The notes beneath the pieces are model-generated. The model saw only the letters and a list, made by a program, of their open reading frames with translations, searched no databases and was not told the origin of the DNA. A stretch of DNA of 40,098 nucleotides from Choanephora cucurbitarum (Eukaryota > Mucoromycota > Mucoromycetes > Mucorales > Choanephoraceae). The position numbers were made by a program, and so were the translations under genes. The DNA is taken from contig JAIWNI010000164.1 of the NCBI GenBank assembly GCA_025331435.1, positions 1 to 40,098 of the forward strand, written 5' to 3'. Of the stretch, positions 1 through 10,681 are shown piece by piece. The number at the start of each line of letters is the position of its first letter. The first letter of the stretch is position 1.

Positions 1-285
1 TTCATGAAGACCAAGATCAACAGTCTGTTGACAGAACATGAACTGTTTGAACAAGAACTTCACCCACGTATCCTTCAGTTCTTAAATACCATGTCTGATG
101 GTGCACGGTCTATGCAGTATGACTGGTATCTTCAACAACCACAGTCTGATCGCACAGCCCTTGTGTGGTGGATTGCTAATACAGTACCCTTGCCCCAAGA
201 ACAAAAGATCCGTGTGCTCAGTCTTCAGTCACTAAAGGAACGTATCCTTGCCTTAATCAGTCTTCTGGATCATTTGTTACGATAG
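1..285 (+). CDS. LON-domain protein, LONRF-like, C-terminal end (partial)
   Basis: Only the last 94 codons are in the window; the frame is open to the left edge, so the Met at position 4 is probably internal. The peptide is helical and ends with a Trp-Trp pair followed by a Leu-Pro-rich turn and then SLKERI and a hydrophobic helix. This resembles the end of the LON N-terminal substrate-binding domain, in particular the RING-finger LONRF proteins, where a WW...LP...S.KERL pattern closes the domain. The stop is TAG at 283-285, followed at once by TAA. No protease or RING part is visible because it would lie upstream. The family call rests on this short motif alone; cereblon-like or other LON-NTD proteins remain possible. 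Confidence 0.6.
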   Translation, partial: FMKTKINSLLTEHELFEQELHPRILQFLNTMSDGARSMQYDWYLQQPQSDRTALVWWIANTVPLPQEQKIRVLSLQSLKERILALISLLDHLLR

Positions 286-956
286 TAATACCCTACTTCT
301 CCTTTCTCTCTCTCTCTCTTTTTTCACTCATTGATCGATACCTTTCTTTTTCTTTTTTGTATATTATGCCTTTTAACATCTATGTTATGCTATCTATTTT
401 TATGATAATCTCTTTATTAAGTCTGTATATTATTTAGTTCAATCTCACTAATTTTGATCACCAGAATCCCTCTCTCTCTCCCTTTTTAAGACAAATCCTG
501 TCAAATCAATTTCTTGAGTAACCTATTCATAAATAAACAAAATCCAGTTCTAATCTAAATCAATTTATACTTTTCCGTCTTTATCTTCAAAAAAAAAAAG
601 AAAGGAGGGAAAATATCGACATAGACTAAAAAAGAAACAGCGTGTTTTCATGTTATTCGAAAAAAAAAGATTATCATTGGCATTTGGTTATATATAGACA
701 TCAGTTGATTTTTTGGGATCTTTGTGCTACTTACCAAATGGGGAAAATACAAGTCAACAGTCGATCATTAGAAAAGGAGATGAATTTGATTTGTTCAAGG
801 TGGATTGGTGGCGTTAAATAATTAACCGAAATGGAAATACAATTTCTTAAAAAAAAATTGAATCGATCAAGAGAAAGTGAAATGCGCACCGCCACTTAAA
901 AAGAAAACCTTATATTAAATATTATCTCAGCACTATCAGATTATTATTATTTTTTG
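286..956. other. Intergenic region, AT-rich, no gene seen
   Basis: The region has CT-rich runs near 300-345 and 470-485, several A runs, and no ORF with recognisable coding character. It probably holds the 3' UTR of the LON-domain gene. It ends in the T run and G at 950-956, which forms one copy of the putative 7-bp duplication flanking the next element. Confidence 0.6.
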
Positions 957-984
957 GGCGGACCTGACATGCCTGGGGGGAAAC
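957..984 (+). repeat. Left terminal inverted repeat of the candidate transposon
   Basis: Read outward to inward it starts GGC and contains CATG followed by CCTGGGGGGA. It pairs with the reverse complement of 5604-5631 at 20 of 28 positions; eight consecutive bases (TGGGGGGA) and the CATG are identical. It lies 185 bp upstream of the chosen start codon of the internal gene. Confidence 0.55.
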
Positions 985-1168
985 TCCGGTGTTAATAACA
1001 GAATCGATTGGCCAAAGTCAACCAATCATACTTCTCATTAACACCTGTTTTTGAAATTTCGACTTCAGATATTCTGATTTCTTGTATTGCTGGAAAAGAA
1101 TGCATTTTATTTATACTTTACTTTTCATTTTTTTTTGTTCTGCTTGCTTAGATTTCCTGTTACCAATC

Positions 1169-4100
1169 ATGAAAAGCAATCAAAAGCACAAGATAACTAA
1201 GAGTTTTGCTAGACAGTTTAATACTGGTAGATTCTCTGCCACCAGAGGTTTTGACAGTAGTCAGCAATCGATCCAGAATGCTTTCAATCGCATTCAAAAC
1301 AATGTAAACTTGCCATCAGCATCACAAGCCGTGAATTTTTCTGTAGAAGAAGTAGTATGTAGAATGAACCTGCAATAGTTTTGATATTTGAGCTAAATTC
1401 ATATGTAAATATTTGAACAGGTCACCGACTATTCAGAGGGTGGCGTTATTAGTACTGGTTTGACAACTGAAGAACAAGAGCATGAGCAGAACGAACAAGT
1501 TGAAGCAGAAGATTTCGAAGAAGATCTTGAAGAAGATACCGAGGAATTTATTTCTGACAGTTTGCCCGAAGAAAGTGTTATTTCACTTTACTTGGAGAGT
1601 ATCCAAAACAGACTCTCTCAGGAAGATTATCCCTCAGAATATGCAAGAGGTACTTTCTGGATAGAGCCCATGATGCCCTTTTTTATGCTTAAGAAAAACA
1701 AGAAAGTCGAATCCCTTTATCACCCCCGAGTATTTCTGTGGATTCCTCACTTGTTGCTTAGCGAAGGGCTTGCTGCAATTCACTGTCCTTGTTGCAAATC
1801 AAAAATGGAGACTAAAGGATTCAATAAACAGCCTCATGCAAGAAGAATTGTTGATATTGATAGGTAAGATGCAGATTATCTTTTTTTTTTCATTTTCTTT
1901 TAACACATTCTTTTCTAGCTGCTTCTACCTTATGTCAATGAGATATAGATGTTTATCGTCTGGTTGTGGAAAAACGATCAACGCTCATGATAGTCAAGTT
2001 ATCAAACAGCTACCCTATGAGCTTCAGTTTGAATTCCCTGCTATCTTGACACACAGAGGAGGCGTCTCTAAGATGGTTGCTGACTTGTTAAGACCATGCA
2101 TTCAAAATTCTGTTGGACCTGAGCGTTTTCAGAAAATTCTTGTTGAATTGCACCATCTTCGTCATGATCGCATAGAACTTCAGTATTTGCTTTCTGTTTA
2201 CAGAAAAAGAAGCGGTGCTGCAAGATACTTTCTTAACTCTGAGCCTGATGTTTTTTCTTCTTTTGAGAATCAGATGCAATATGCAGGATTTGTGCCTTCG
2301 GGCACATATGTTCGTACTTTGTACACTGCTATTATTCAGACTCTTAGACCAAAGATGGATAAGCACATGATGCTTTTAGATGGAAAGATCTTGAAAGGAG
2401 ATCATTCTTTTAAGTTTCCCAAGCACATGGCAAAAATCAACGAAGCTAGTGTCTTTACTGCACTCTATACAGTAACGAATGAATATGAAGAGATAGTGCA
2501 ACAAATGCTGGTGCCTTCAAAAGCATTGAGTTATCTTCGCTTTTCCTTTGAGAAAATGCGTGAGGGCTATTCTTTGTATGGCCATGAAATGCCAATTGCT
2601 TTCTTTACAGATAATGTAAAAGGTGATAAAAATTTCTTGGAGGGCGTTTTTGAATCTTTAAAACATCAAGTGCAACCCTTACCATACATTGTTGCTTCTT
2701 CTGTTGACGAAGACTCTGATTTTTTGAAGTTGCCTGAAACTGTCGAAGCTGTCTATGTTGCTCGTGATTATGATGCTATCAATAAGCATTTCAGACAGCT
2801 TCTTGAGGATTTGAAGAACGATGAAGATTGGACTGTTGGGTTTGATGCTGAATGGGTACCCTTCTCTGCTGGAAATAAGGTGGATGTTGTTCAAGTAGCC
2901 TACAAGAACAAGGTATTGGTAATCCACTTGGATCAGTCGTGGCAGGAATTGCCTCCTTATTTCCAAGCATTTCTGAGAGATGCAACTATCAGGAAGGTGG
3001 GAAGGCAAGTGGGCGGCGATCTCGGTAGAATCAATCGAGGTTACCACCTTATGTGTCGTGGCGCTCTTGAGCTTGGCTCCTTTTGGTCTGCAAGGAAATG
3101 CATTCCAAATGGCCAAATGTCTTCGACCGAAATTGCGTTCAAAGTTCTTGGAATGAAGATCAAGAAAGATGAGCGACTTTCTGACTGGAGTGTTTCACCT
3201 TTGTCTACCCAACAAATTGAGTATGCTGCCATCGATGCTTGGGCAAGCATGGCTATATACAGTGCTGTAAGAGACAAACCTGAGATTGGTACTAGAATTA
3301 GTTCTAGAAACTGTCTTCCAGGTGTTTGTGTAGCTTACAAGCCTAGGCAAGCAAAGAGTGTAGTTGCGCTTGGTAAAGTTTGCAGTGGCATCACTAATCA
3401 AGGTGTAGTCATGGTAAGCATACTACATGTTAAGCTCCCAGGATTTCTTTTTTCTTTGAACTCAGGTACAATCGCTGAAAACCCAAGGCCTCTCAACTCT
3501 TTTGGTGCAGTTCCCTTTGAATTGAGTATACCGATGAAAGACCTTGTAACAGTAGCCGAGCAAGATGTAGAATGCATAGATGGATCTGGTAATAACGAGC
3601 AAAATCTCACAGCCTCCTTTCAGCAAAGCGTTGATGTTCAATCCGCAAGCGATCGGAGTGCTACAGATAGTGAGGTTGAGGAAGCTTTTGCGGTTATGTT
3701 TGGAGAAGACACGGCGATGGTAGACAAAGAAAGCTTTTCTACTGGCTATAAAGCCTTTCTGAATGCTAATTTAAGCCCAAGCTATAATGATGAAGTCGAT
3801 ACCACCATAGTTCGGACAAGAGTAGTAAAAGACATATTCCACTTAATGGACATGATCAAGCCTTACAAAAAGCACACTCTCTACAAAGAATTTACTCGTA
3901 GATTCAGTGACAGCCTTTTTGTTTTGAATGAGGAAGATAAGAGAGTTGTTGCAGAAGCACTCGAAAACAATGGATCTTCATGGGAAGTAAAGATGAAGTA
4001 TGACAGATCCTGGATCATGAAGCGTGTTAGAAGAAAAGTTCCTGCTCCTGAGCAGTTGTTGCCGCTGTTGAAATCTTTGTTTTTGTCTTTTGGACCACTG

Positions 4101-5486
4101 AAGTGCTCGAAGTCTGCAAGACCTTTGTTTGACAAGCTTTCTTGGAAACAGGCTTTAAGTGTTCTCAGAACTGTAGAGTTAGGGCACGCCTCTGATCCCC
4201 CAGGAGTTCAGCTCTATTTCGAGACTGGCAAAAAAGACAGACTTGGCCTTACTTTGTATAGATGTGTAAGAGGCACTAACTCCCTTGAGGGTGGTGTCCA
4301 TCAAAATTTAATTCGAAAGTTTGGCTCGTTTGGAGCAGGACCTGCATTGGCAGATGCCATGTTGATGGAATATCGACTGCGCCATAATATTGACGTTGGA
4401 ACTGCCAATCGATGCAGCCGTCTTCATAAAGGTCACTATGATCCATGGCTAGTTCAACACATTCAATTTTTAAGAAGCAAGCTCGGTATCAATGGTTGTA
4501 AGCAACATATATCTGTCGATATTAATGCTTTGCATTACCAAGGTTCAAAAGAAGTTTTTGGAATTTGTCCATTTCCTGAAGATGAAATGAGAAAGCTTGG
4601 CATTGAAAGTAGCAATGGTAATACGGTTGCTTCTGGACTTTCTGATTTGACCATTCCAAAGATAGAAGATACTGTGCATCTATCTGTCAGTTCAACAAGT
4701 CGTCCGATAAATGCCAGATACACTTACGTTGCTCATGCTCAAAGGACCAGATTTGCTGTTATTGCGGTGCATACACTAGAAGAGTTGTTCCTGTTTTCTC
4801 GGCTGTACAACGAGCAGTTTTTAAATGTTCATAGCCCTGATTTTCAGAAATTTGCTTCCATCTGGAATGCTCATGCAAATGGTGAGAACATTTTCTACAA
4901 AACGCCAGAGCATTTGGAGAAGCACTTTGGCCACTGGAAAGAGCAGGAAGCGGCCAAGAAAACCAATAGCATTCATTATGGTATCATTGAGTCGTTTATG
5001 ACTGAACAAAGATCTGTAAATGCACCTAGGCAGACTGAACAAGCTCGTGTACCTAGCCTTCCTATGACAGTAGGTAATGTCATGCTACCTGAGTCACCGT
5101 TGATCATGCCTGCCCCAACTTCTGTTCCTCCTGCTGTTGTGTTTCCATTCGAAACACAAAACATACCTTTTGCTTTTAGCATACCACGCATGCAAATTCT
5201 TCAACAACATCCTGTAATATCAAGCTCAGTTCCACGAGTACTGCAGCCCAATATCCACAGAACTGCTGATGTGAGAACATCCAATTTGGCAGCAGTAGCA
5301 ACAGTAGTAAGACCATCTAACATTACAATAGATGTGGCTAAGCGAAGATCATGCAAAGGCTGTGGATCTCACACTTGTCCCGGCAAAATCAACAGAAAGC
5401 GGTGCCTTTTTCCAATATGCTTGAAATGCAAAAAAGAGAAAGACTGCGACGGATTGTTCGATCCAAGCAAGTGCAGTACTACATAA
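1169..5486 (+). CDS. DDE transposase-like protein with embedded DEDDy 3'-5' exonuclease
   Basis: Model of 1398 aa in three exons: 1169-1354, 1421-1863 and 1919-5486. An upstream in-frame Met at 1099 would add a hydrophobic, signal-like stretch, so the Met at 1169 (basic N-terminus) is preferred. Order of parts: acidic linker (residues 75-110); Cys cluster (C184, C186, C187, C211 and later Cys) like a zinc-binding domain; an RNase-H-like core with D364 (LLDGKILKGD) and D441 (FFTDNVKGD); a WRN/RNase D-like exonuclease with FDAEW (D519, E521), GGDLGR (D577) and YAAIDAW (Y645, D649), so all DEDDy residues are present; a helical region with GTNSLEGG (E1000), the likely third acid; and a Cys-rich C-terminus (last 45 residues). 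A 63-nt in-frame segment, 3403-3465, has intron-like ends (GTGTAG...CTCAG) and may be spliced, giving 1377 aa. The exonuclease call is firm by motif; the DDE call is inference from spacing and context. The frame is fully open, so the gene may be active. Confidence 0.75.
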
Positions 5487-5500
5487 TGCATTATGAATAA

Positions 5501-5575
5501 ATTTCTTTTCATTTCTCTTTCTCTTTCTTTCTCTCTTTCTTTCTCTCTTTCTTTTTTCCTTCTTTTTATTTTTCA
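5501..5575 (+). repeat. Polypyrimidine (CTTT/CTCT) tract
   Basis: An almost pure C/T run follows the stop codon of the transposase-exonuclease gene within its likely 3' UTR. The opposite strand reads as a Lys/Arg/Glu-rich open frame, which is a by-product of the repeat and not a gene. Confidence 0.8.
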
Positions 5576-5603
5576 AAATTACTAAATTTGGAAATTGAGT
5601 TTT

Positions 5604-5631
5604 GTATCCCCCCAGACATGGCATACGAGCC
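5604..5631 (-). repeat. Right terminal inverted repeat of the candidate transposon
   Basis: Reverse complement partner of 957-984 (20/28). It sits 118 bp after the stop codon of the internal gene and is followed directly by TTTTTTG, the same 7-mer that precedes the left repeat. Confidence 0.55.
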
Positions 5632-6419
5632 TTTTTTGTGTACATCTGAATAGGTTGATATTGAGCCGAATGAAACCTTAAATGGATAGGAGCATTTAGT
5701 GTTTCTATTTAAATTCGATAACAGTAGCCATACAAACGCGCTTAGATTGTCTATTTTGACAAATAAGTTCCTTCTGTCTATCAAGAATAAAGAAGTGTTG
5801 CAACTGTATCAAGCAGCTCTTTAGAGCGATTAACTAAAGAAAGGAGAGAGAGATAGGTACGCATGTCCTTTAGAGTGCTCTTTTTTTTTGTTTTAGCACG
5901 TATTAAGAAAAAAAAAAGGGAAATTAATTCGAGCTTATTTCAAAAAGAGGTAAGGTTTGATAACACTGTCAATAAAAGCACGTTTACGCCATGATGTTTG
6001 TGTCATCTAATATTCCCAAAAGGGTGCAAGATGGTGTCTGAAAAAAGAGTGTACAAAAAAAAGAACGATTTATAATTTTTCTTAAAGAATTGACAACTTA
6101 TCGGTTCATTTCATGTTGTTTGTATCTAACTTGAGTACAAAGCAGCCAAAAAAAAAAAAGAAGAGAGAACCTGTGCCAATTTAAACGTATTTATACGTGT
6201 AACCTGATATCGTTCTTTTGTTTTTTTTTCTATGCAAAAGAGACTCGGCTTCAGATAAAGACAGACAGGCAGAAAGAGGGAATGAGAGAGAATTACCAAA
6301 TAAAGAAAAGATCCTATGATTTGCTGCATATCAAAACCATTTTTTTTTCAGCATTATTTCTAAAAAAAAAAATTCTCTCTTCTTACTCTTTATCACTTTT
6401 TGTTTCTTGTATTCATATA
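5632..6419. other. Intergenic region upstream of ATG11, no gene seen
   Basis: About 790 bp of AT-rich DNA with repeated A and T runs (near 5881, 5909, 6053, 6150, 6219, 6342 and 6362). The short open frames have no recognisable content. It should contain the ATG11 promoter; I can point to no specific element. Confidence 0.6.
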
Positions 6420-9400
6420 ATGAAAGTGTACCGTGCAGAGACTGGTCAGTCTATTCATTGGCACACTAGCTCATCTCGAATAAAAACGTAAAGAATGCAC
6501 AACACTGTAGATTCAGAGATTAACTCTATCCATAGCCTTCATGACCTTAAACAAGCACTAGAGCAAGACAGTGGAGTACCCGTCAGTGAACAGATATTGA
6601 TGACAAGTTTCGGTAAGCTTGTTCGACAAGAGAATCTATTTCATATTCTAGAGGCTCAAGGAAAGGTAGGAGGAATGTGAGCCTAAGCAATAAGCCAGAA
6701 TGACTGATATTCTCCACTAGGATGAATTCATCGTCTTTTGTTTTGACCGACGTTATTTAAGCGTGAATGAAGAAGATATTGAAGCTCTTTTGGATGCAGA
6801 AACACCTGCCATTGAACCCAGAATACCAGCATTCGATGGTAATTCTCATCAAACCCCTCACCCGAACTGCGCAAATTCATCATATATTTTTATTTAGGTC
6901 ATCTTGCACTCAACAAACTACAGACACAACTCAAGATAAATTCACTGCAGGTGGCTTGTAATGCCTATATTGTCTTGTTTGCTGAATTTGATAGCTATAG
7001 TTTGGTAAGTCCATGGACCAAACAAAGCCATTCTCATGATCTAACATGCTTCATATACAGTCTATCATGAAAGCAGTGACAGCCCATAAACAGTTAGCCA
7101 AAAGCATGGTAGACGAACACAAGTTTCAGAGTATGGCACTGAATGTAGCCCTCACCAATCTCGAAGATCACCGCAAACTGTCAGAGGCTTCCATCAAAGA
7201 CTTTGTCACACGAGCCAAACGAGAACTGATACGACAGCAGACACTTTTGAACTCGGCTGACCATGATCTCCATATCTTACGTCATGTACGCATTCATCCC
7301 TCCATTCACGCCCTGCTAGAGTCAGATAAGAGTAGCCTGCTGGACTTTGTGGATCAGACACACCTTCAGCAGTTACGGACCGATACAGAACAACTCTGTG
7401 ATTTCCTATCGGATCAAATCAAACTGTTGTCAGAAGAAGCCAGACGAATGAAACTGGATGAAAAGGAGTTTTGTGTGCAGGTGGCTGAGAACACACATCT
7501 CCATGCACTCGATGCTCTCTTGCTGGACATGCAACAGGATGAAGAGAGCACTCGACAGGTGCGAAAGAAAGTCAATCGGGATCTGAAAAGAGTCTGCCAA
7601 AAGATGGCTGATATGTTCAACACACCTGTTCAATCCCTGCTGGACAGCTTGAGTTCTGGTAGTCTGGGACAGAGCGGGATCACGTCCAGTGCCAAACAGA
7701 TGTTTCATGCATTTGATCATCTGGTGCAAGTGCATATGGACGATTACCTACCTTGTCTCTCTGACTATGAACTTAAGGTGCGCAAAAAGGTCTCTGAGTT
7801 GATTCAGTCCAAGCGAAATTCAATTGCCATGTTCATTCGTAATATGGCTGTTGTGTCTGAATTTCAAAGACATGTAGGTCAGATACAGCCTGCTATTCAT
7901 GATAACATGAGTTATCTGGATCAATTCAAATCAAGCTATGAAGGAAACGATCTTGAACGACTTCGAGATATCCTGTTTTCTTATGTGAGTCACGCCCAAA
8001 TAAAACCACTTATCACCTCTAATGCATTCTTTAGGGTGCTGTCATGATTGAAGTGGTGCGAAGAAGAGAATTCAATTCAGTAAAGTCATTTTTTTTTAAT
8101 TGAACTAGAACCATCACTCATCTACTCGCATGATGTAGCTCTTGATTGCCAATTCTGATTTAATAGCAGATACAATGGCACTCTGTAGAACAGATGAAGA
8201 GAACCGAAGAGAATACTTTAGGCATACCATGACAAAATCCATGCCATTCAAACTAACCTTGATCGAAACACCCTCGCCTCATTGCGAAATTTCTGTCCTG
8301 GGCATGCCACAAGAACAAGATGGACCGGATCTCAAGAAACAGGATATCACTGATTTCATCTCTATCATCCATCAAGTCTATTCACCTCACCAACAGCTTG
8401 CTCAGTCAATTCAACGCCTCTCTCTCGATAACAAGAAGAGCAGTAAGCTGATCACGACAGAAGAAGAGGAGGCCAAGTTCTTGAATGTGTTGAGAAAGAT
8501 GGTCAAGGAGATAGACGACATGAAAGATGATTTCCTAAAGTATCTGAAGGACAACTTCTTCAATGGCCAACACTCTCTGTCATTTCATGAATCGCGTCAA
8601 ATCAGTAGTCCTGTTGACTCTATAGCACCTAGTGCTCTCACTTCTTCAACTGCCTCTTCTGTCTTTTCTGTGATTGAAGATGATAAACGATGGGCATTGG
8701 AAAACAAAGATCTTAAGCTCAAGTTGGCTTCAGTGGAGAAGGAGATGGAACAACAGACAGATGAAATTAGTCGATTGAAAGAAACCGTGAAACTAGTAAA
8801 GTAATGATGGTTTGGAATGATGCATGAATAGGTGTTGCTAACACTCTTCTTTTACAAGCTTGAACATGAAAAGGAAGAATTCGAATCTACTCGTAAAAGC
8901 GTAAGTGGTAAAGTCTTCTGTTTAAAGTATGAGTCTAATAAGAAACTTTTTAGTTTTTGAATGAATTAAAGACAAAGGATATATCAGCAGAGATGCAATT
9001 GGCCAATACAGAAAAGGAGTTTACAGAGAAGGTAAAGTGAATGAAAGAGAGACGAAATCATAGTGTACTTAGACAGCATTAGTTGAACGATTTACAGTAT
9101 GAGCTACAAGAAGAGAAGAGGATGAAGAAGAATCTAGAGATTGAACATAACTCCGAGTTGAATTCGTTACAGCAAGAACTAGAATCACTCAAATCCACAC
9201 ATCAACAAGAACTAGAATCGCTCAAGTCCATACATCAACAAGAACTAAGCACACTCAAGAAGGATCACAATCAACGTCTTCAAGAACTTCAGCAGTCATT
9301 AGACAACCAAACCAAAGAGACACAGGATTACGCAGAACTCGAGCGCAAATTCAATCAAGTCTGTCAAGACATCAATACAATCAAAGAAAAGCTAGAGACA

Positions 9401-10676
9401 GAACGCAAACAACACGAAGATCAACTAAGCCAACTCGAGATTGAGATGGACGCCAAAGAAAAGGCAACTCAGGAAATCAAAGCCATCCAACAACAAACCC
9501 GACAGATGGTCAAGCGAGCTCAAGACGATTGGGAGTCCAAACACGAAGAACTTCAACTGATGAAACGAGAATACGATAGCCTGACCTTAGCCATCCGCGA
9601 TCTCCTTAAGCGATTCATGCCAAGCGACACAGAGCTCAACCAAGCCAATCTCGAGAGCTACATCAATTCCTTTAAGCAACAGTTGGAGGCCTTTGAACGT
9701 GAATATGATCGCTCAAAAGAAGACCTTCAGATGACAACGCAGCAACTGTCCGATCTTGTGATGGAGTATACCCATCTGACTGAGATCCATCACGAGTGGA
9801 AAGTGATTGCCAGTCGCATGGCGGAAAGGCTAGAGGACTTTAGAAAGAACGTAGTGTTTGAGATTGTGAATCAGTTGCAGTTGCCGATGGATGAAGAGGA
9901 ACTGAATGTGTTGCAAAAGAAGTTGACACCGAATAAAGATGATACGGCTGTGTGGAATCAAATCTTGCAGTTGACCTCTTCTATCCATACTCAGAAATTC
10001 GTGCTGCGTGTTCACAAACGTGTCAAGGATAATTATGAACAAGCCAAACAATTCAAAAAGGAATACAGAGCCATTAAAGGTATGTGGATGAAAATGAAAG
10101 ATTTGACATGACACTTAGGTTTGATTATAGAGAAATACAATCGTTTATGTACTAGTCATAGTGAAAAGATTGCCTTTAGAAAGTAAGTTGCTTGGTGTCT
10201 AAAGTATAAGCGACTCACTTTATTGTCTTAGTTTCCAAGTAGGTGATATTGCTCTCTTTTTACCCACAAGGAATGCATCAGGAAAGCCATGGGCAGCATT
10301 CAATATCAATGCGCCTCATTATTTCCTCAGGGCTACTGATAATATGGCATCTCAAATGGAATCAAGGGACTGGATTGTAGCTAGAATTGCCTCTATCACA
10401 GAATGTGTGGCAGACATGACTGTGCCTGAATCAAATCCTTATGGTCTAGCTGATGGAGTCAAATATTACCTGATTGATGCAGGCCATTGGCGACACAACA
10501 AACAACATACGAGCAAGAAAAGACAGTTCACACAAGATAACGGACTTGCTTCTATCTCCATTCCTTCTCAAGATCAATACCAACAACAACAAAAGAGACC
10601 TTCTTTTGGTCCCAATTCATCTTCCTCTTCTTCATCCAGCTTTGTACATAGCTATTCTTTCACAAAAGGACTATAA
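6420..10676 (+). CDS. ATG11: Autophagy scaffold ATG11 (FIP200/RB1CC1-like)
   Basis: ATG11 organises selective autophagy at the phagophore assembly site, binding cargo receptors and the Atg1 kinase. Model of 1218 aa in twelve exons: 6420-6444, 6511-6665, 6721-6838, 6898-7004, 7061-7984, 8035-8079, 8139-8795, 8859-8900, 8954-9031, 9083-10079, 10119-10182 and 10232-10676; all phases agree. The N-terminus MKVYRAET is typical of the family, followed by a ubiquitin-like region ending in FIVFCFDRR, a long helical middle, a coiled coil (about residues 630-1050), and the C-terminal ATG11/claw domain with VGDIALFLPTR, KPWAAFN, PHYFLR and DWIVARI. The coiled coil contains three near-identical 11-residue units (HQQELESLKS type) at about 9170-9265. 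The first intron (6445-6510) is the least certain junction. The C-terminal domain makes the identity secure. The stop codon lies 5 bp from that of COQ6. Confidence 0.92.
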
Positions 10677-10681
10677 CTTTT

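Larger units (their letters stand above)
957..5631 (+). mobile_element. Candidate DNA transposon carrying a transposase-exonuclease gene
   Basis: The gene at 1169-5486 lies between two inverted repeats, 957-984 and 5604-5631, which match at 20 of 28 positions and share an unbroken CTGGGGGGA core. Immediately outside both ends is the 7-mer TTTTTTG (950-956 and 5632-5638), a possible target-site duplication; its low complexity weakens that evidence. The total is about 4.7 kb. The internal gene has transposase-like acidic residues, which supports a mobile origin. An alternative is a domesticated host gene that keeps eroded ends. The superfamily cannot be assigned from sequence alone. Confidence 0.6.

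Noticed and set aside
1099..1168. Hydrophobic signal-peptide-like extension (FIYTLLFIFF) upstream of the transposase-exonuclease start
   Set aside because: It is in frame, but a secreted or membrane start does not suit a protein with nuclease and zinc motifs, and it lies in AT-rich leader DNA; the Met at 1169 is preferred.
5349..5645. Minus-strand open frame rich in Lys, Arg and Glu
   Set aside because: Artifact of the CT-rich tract after the transposase-exonuclease gene.
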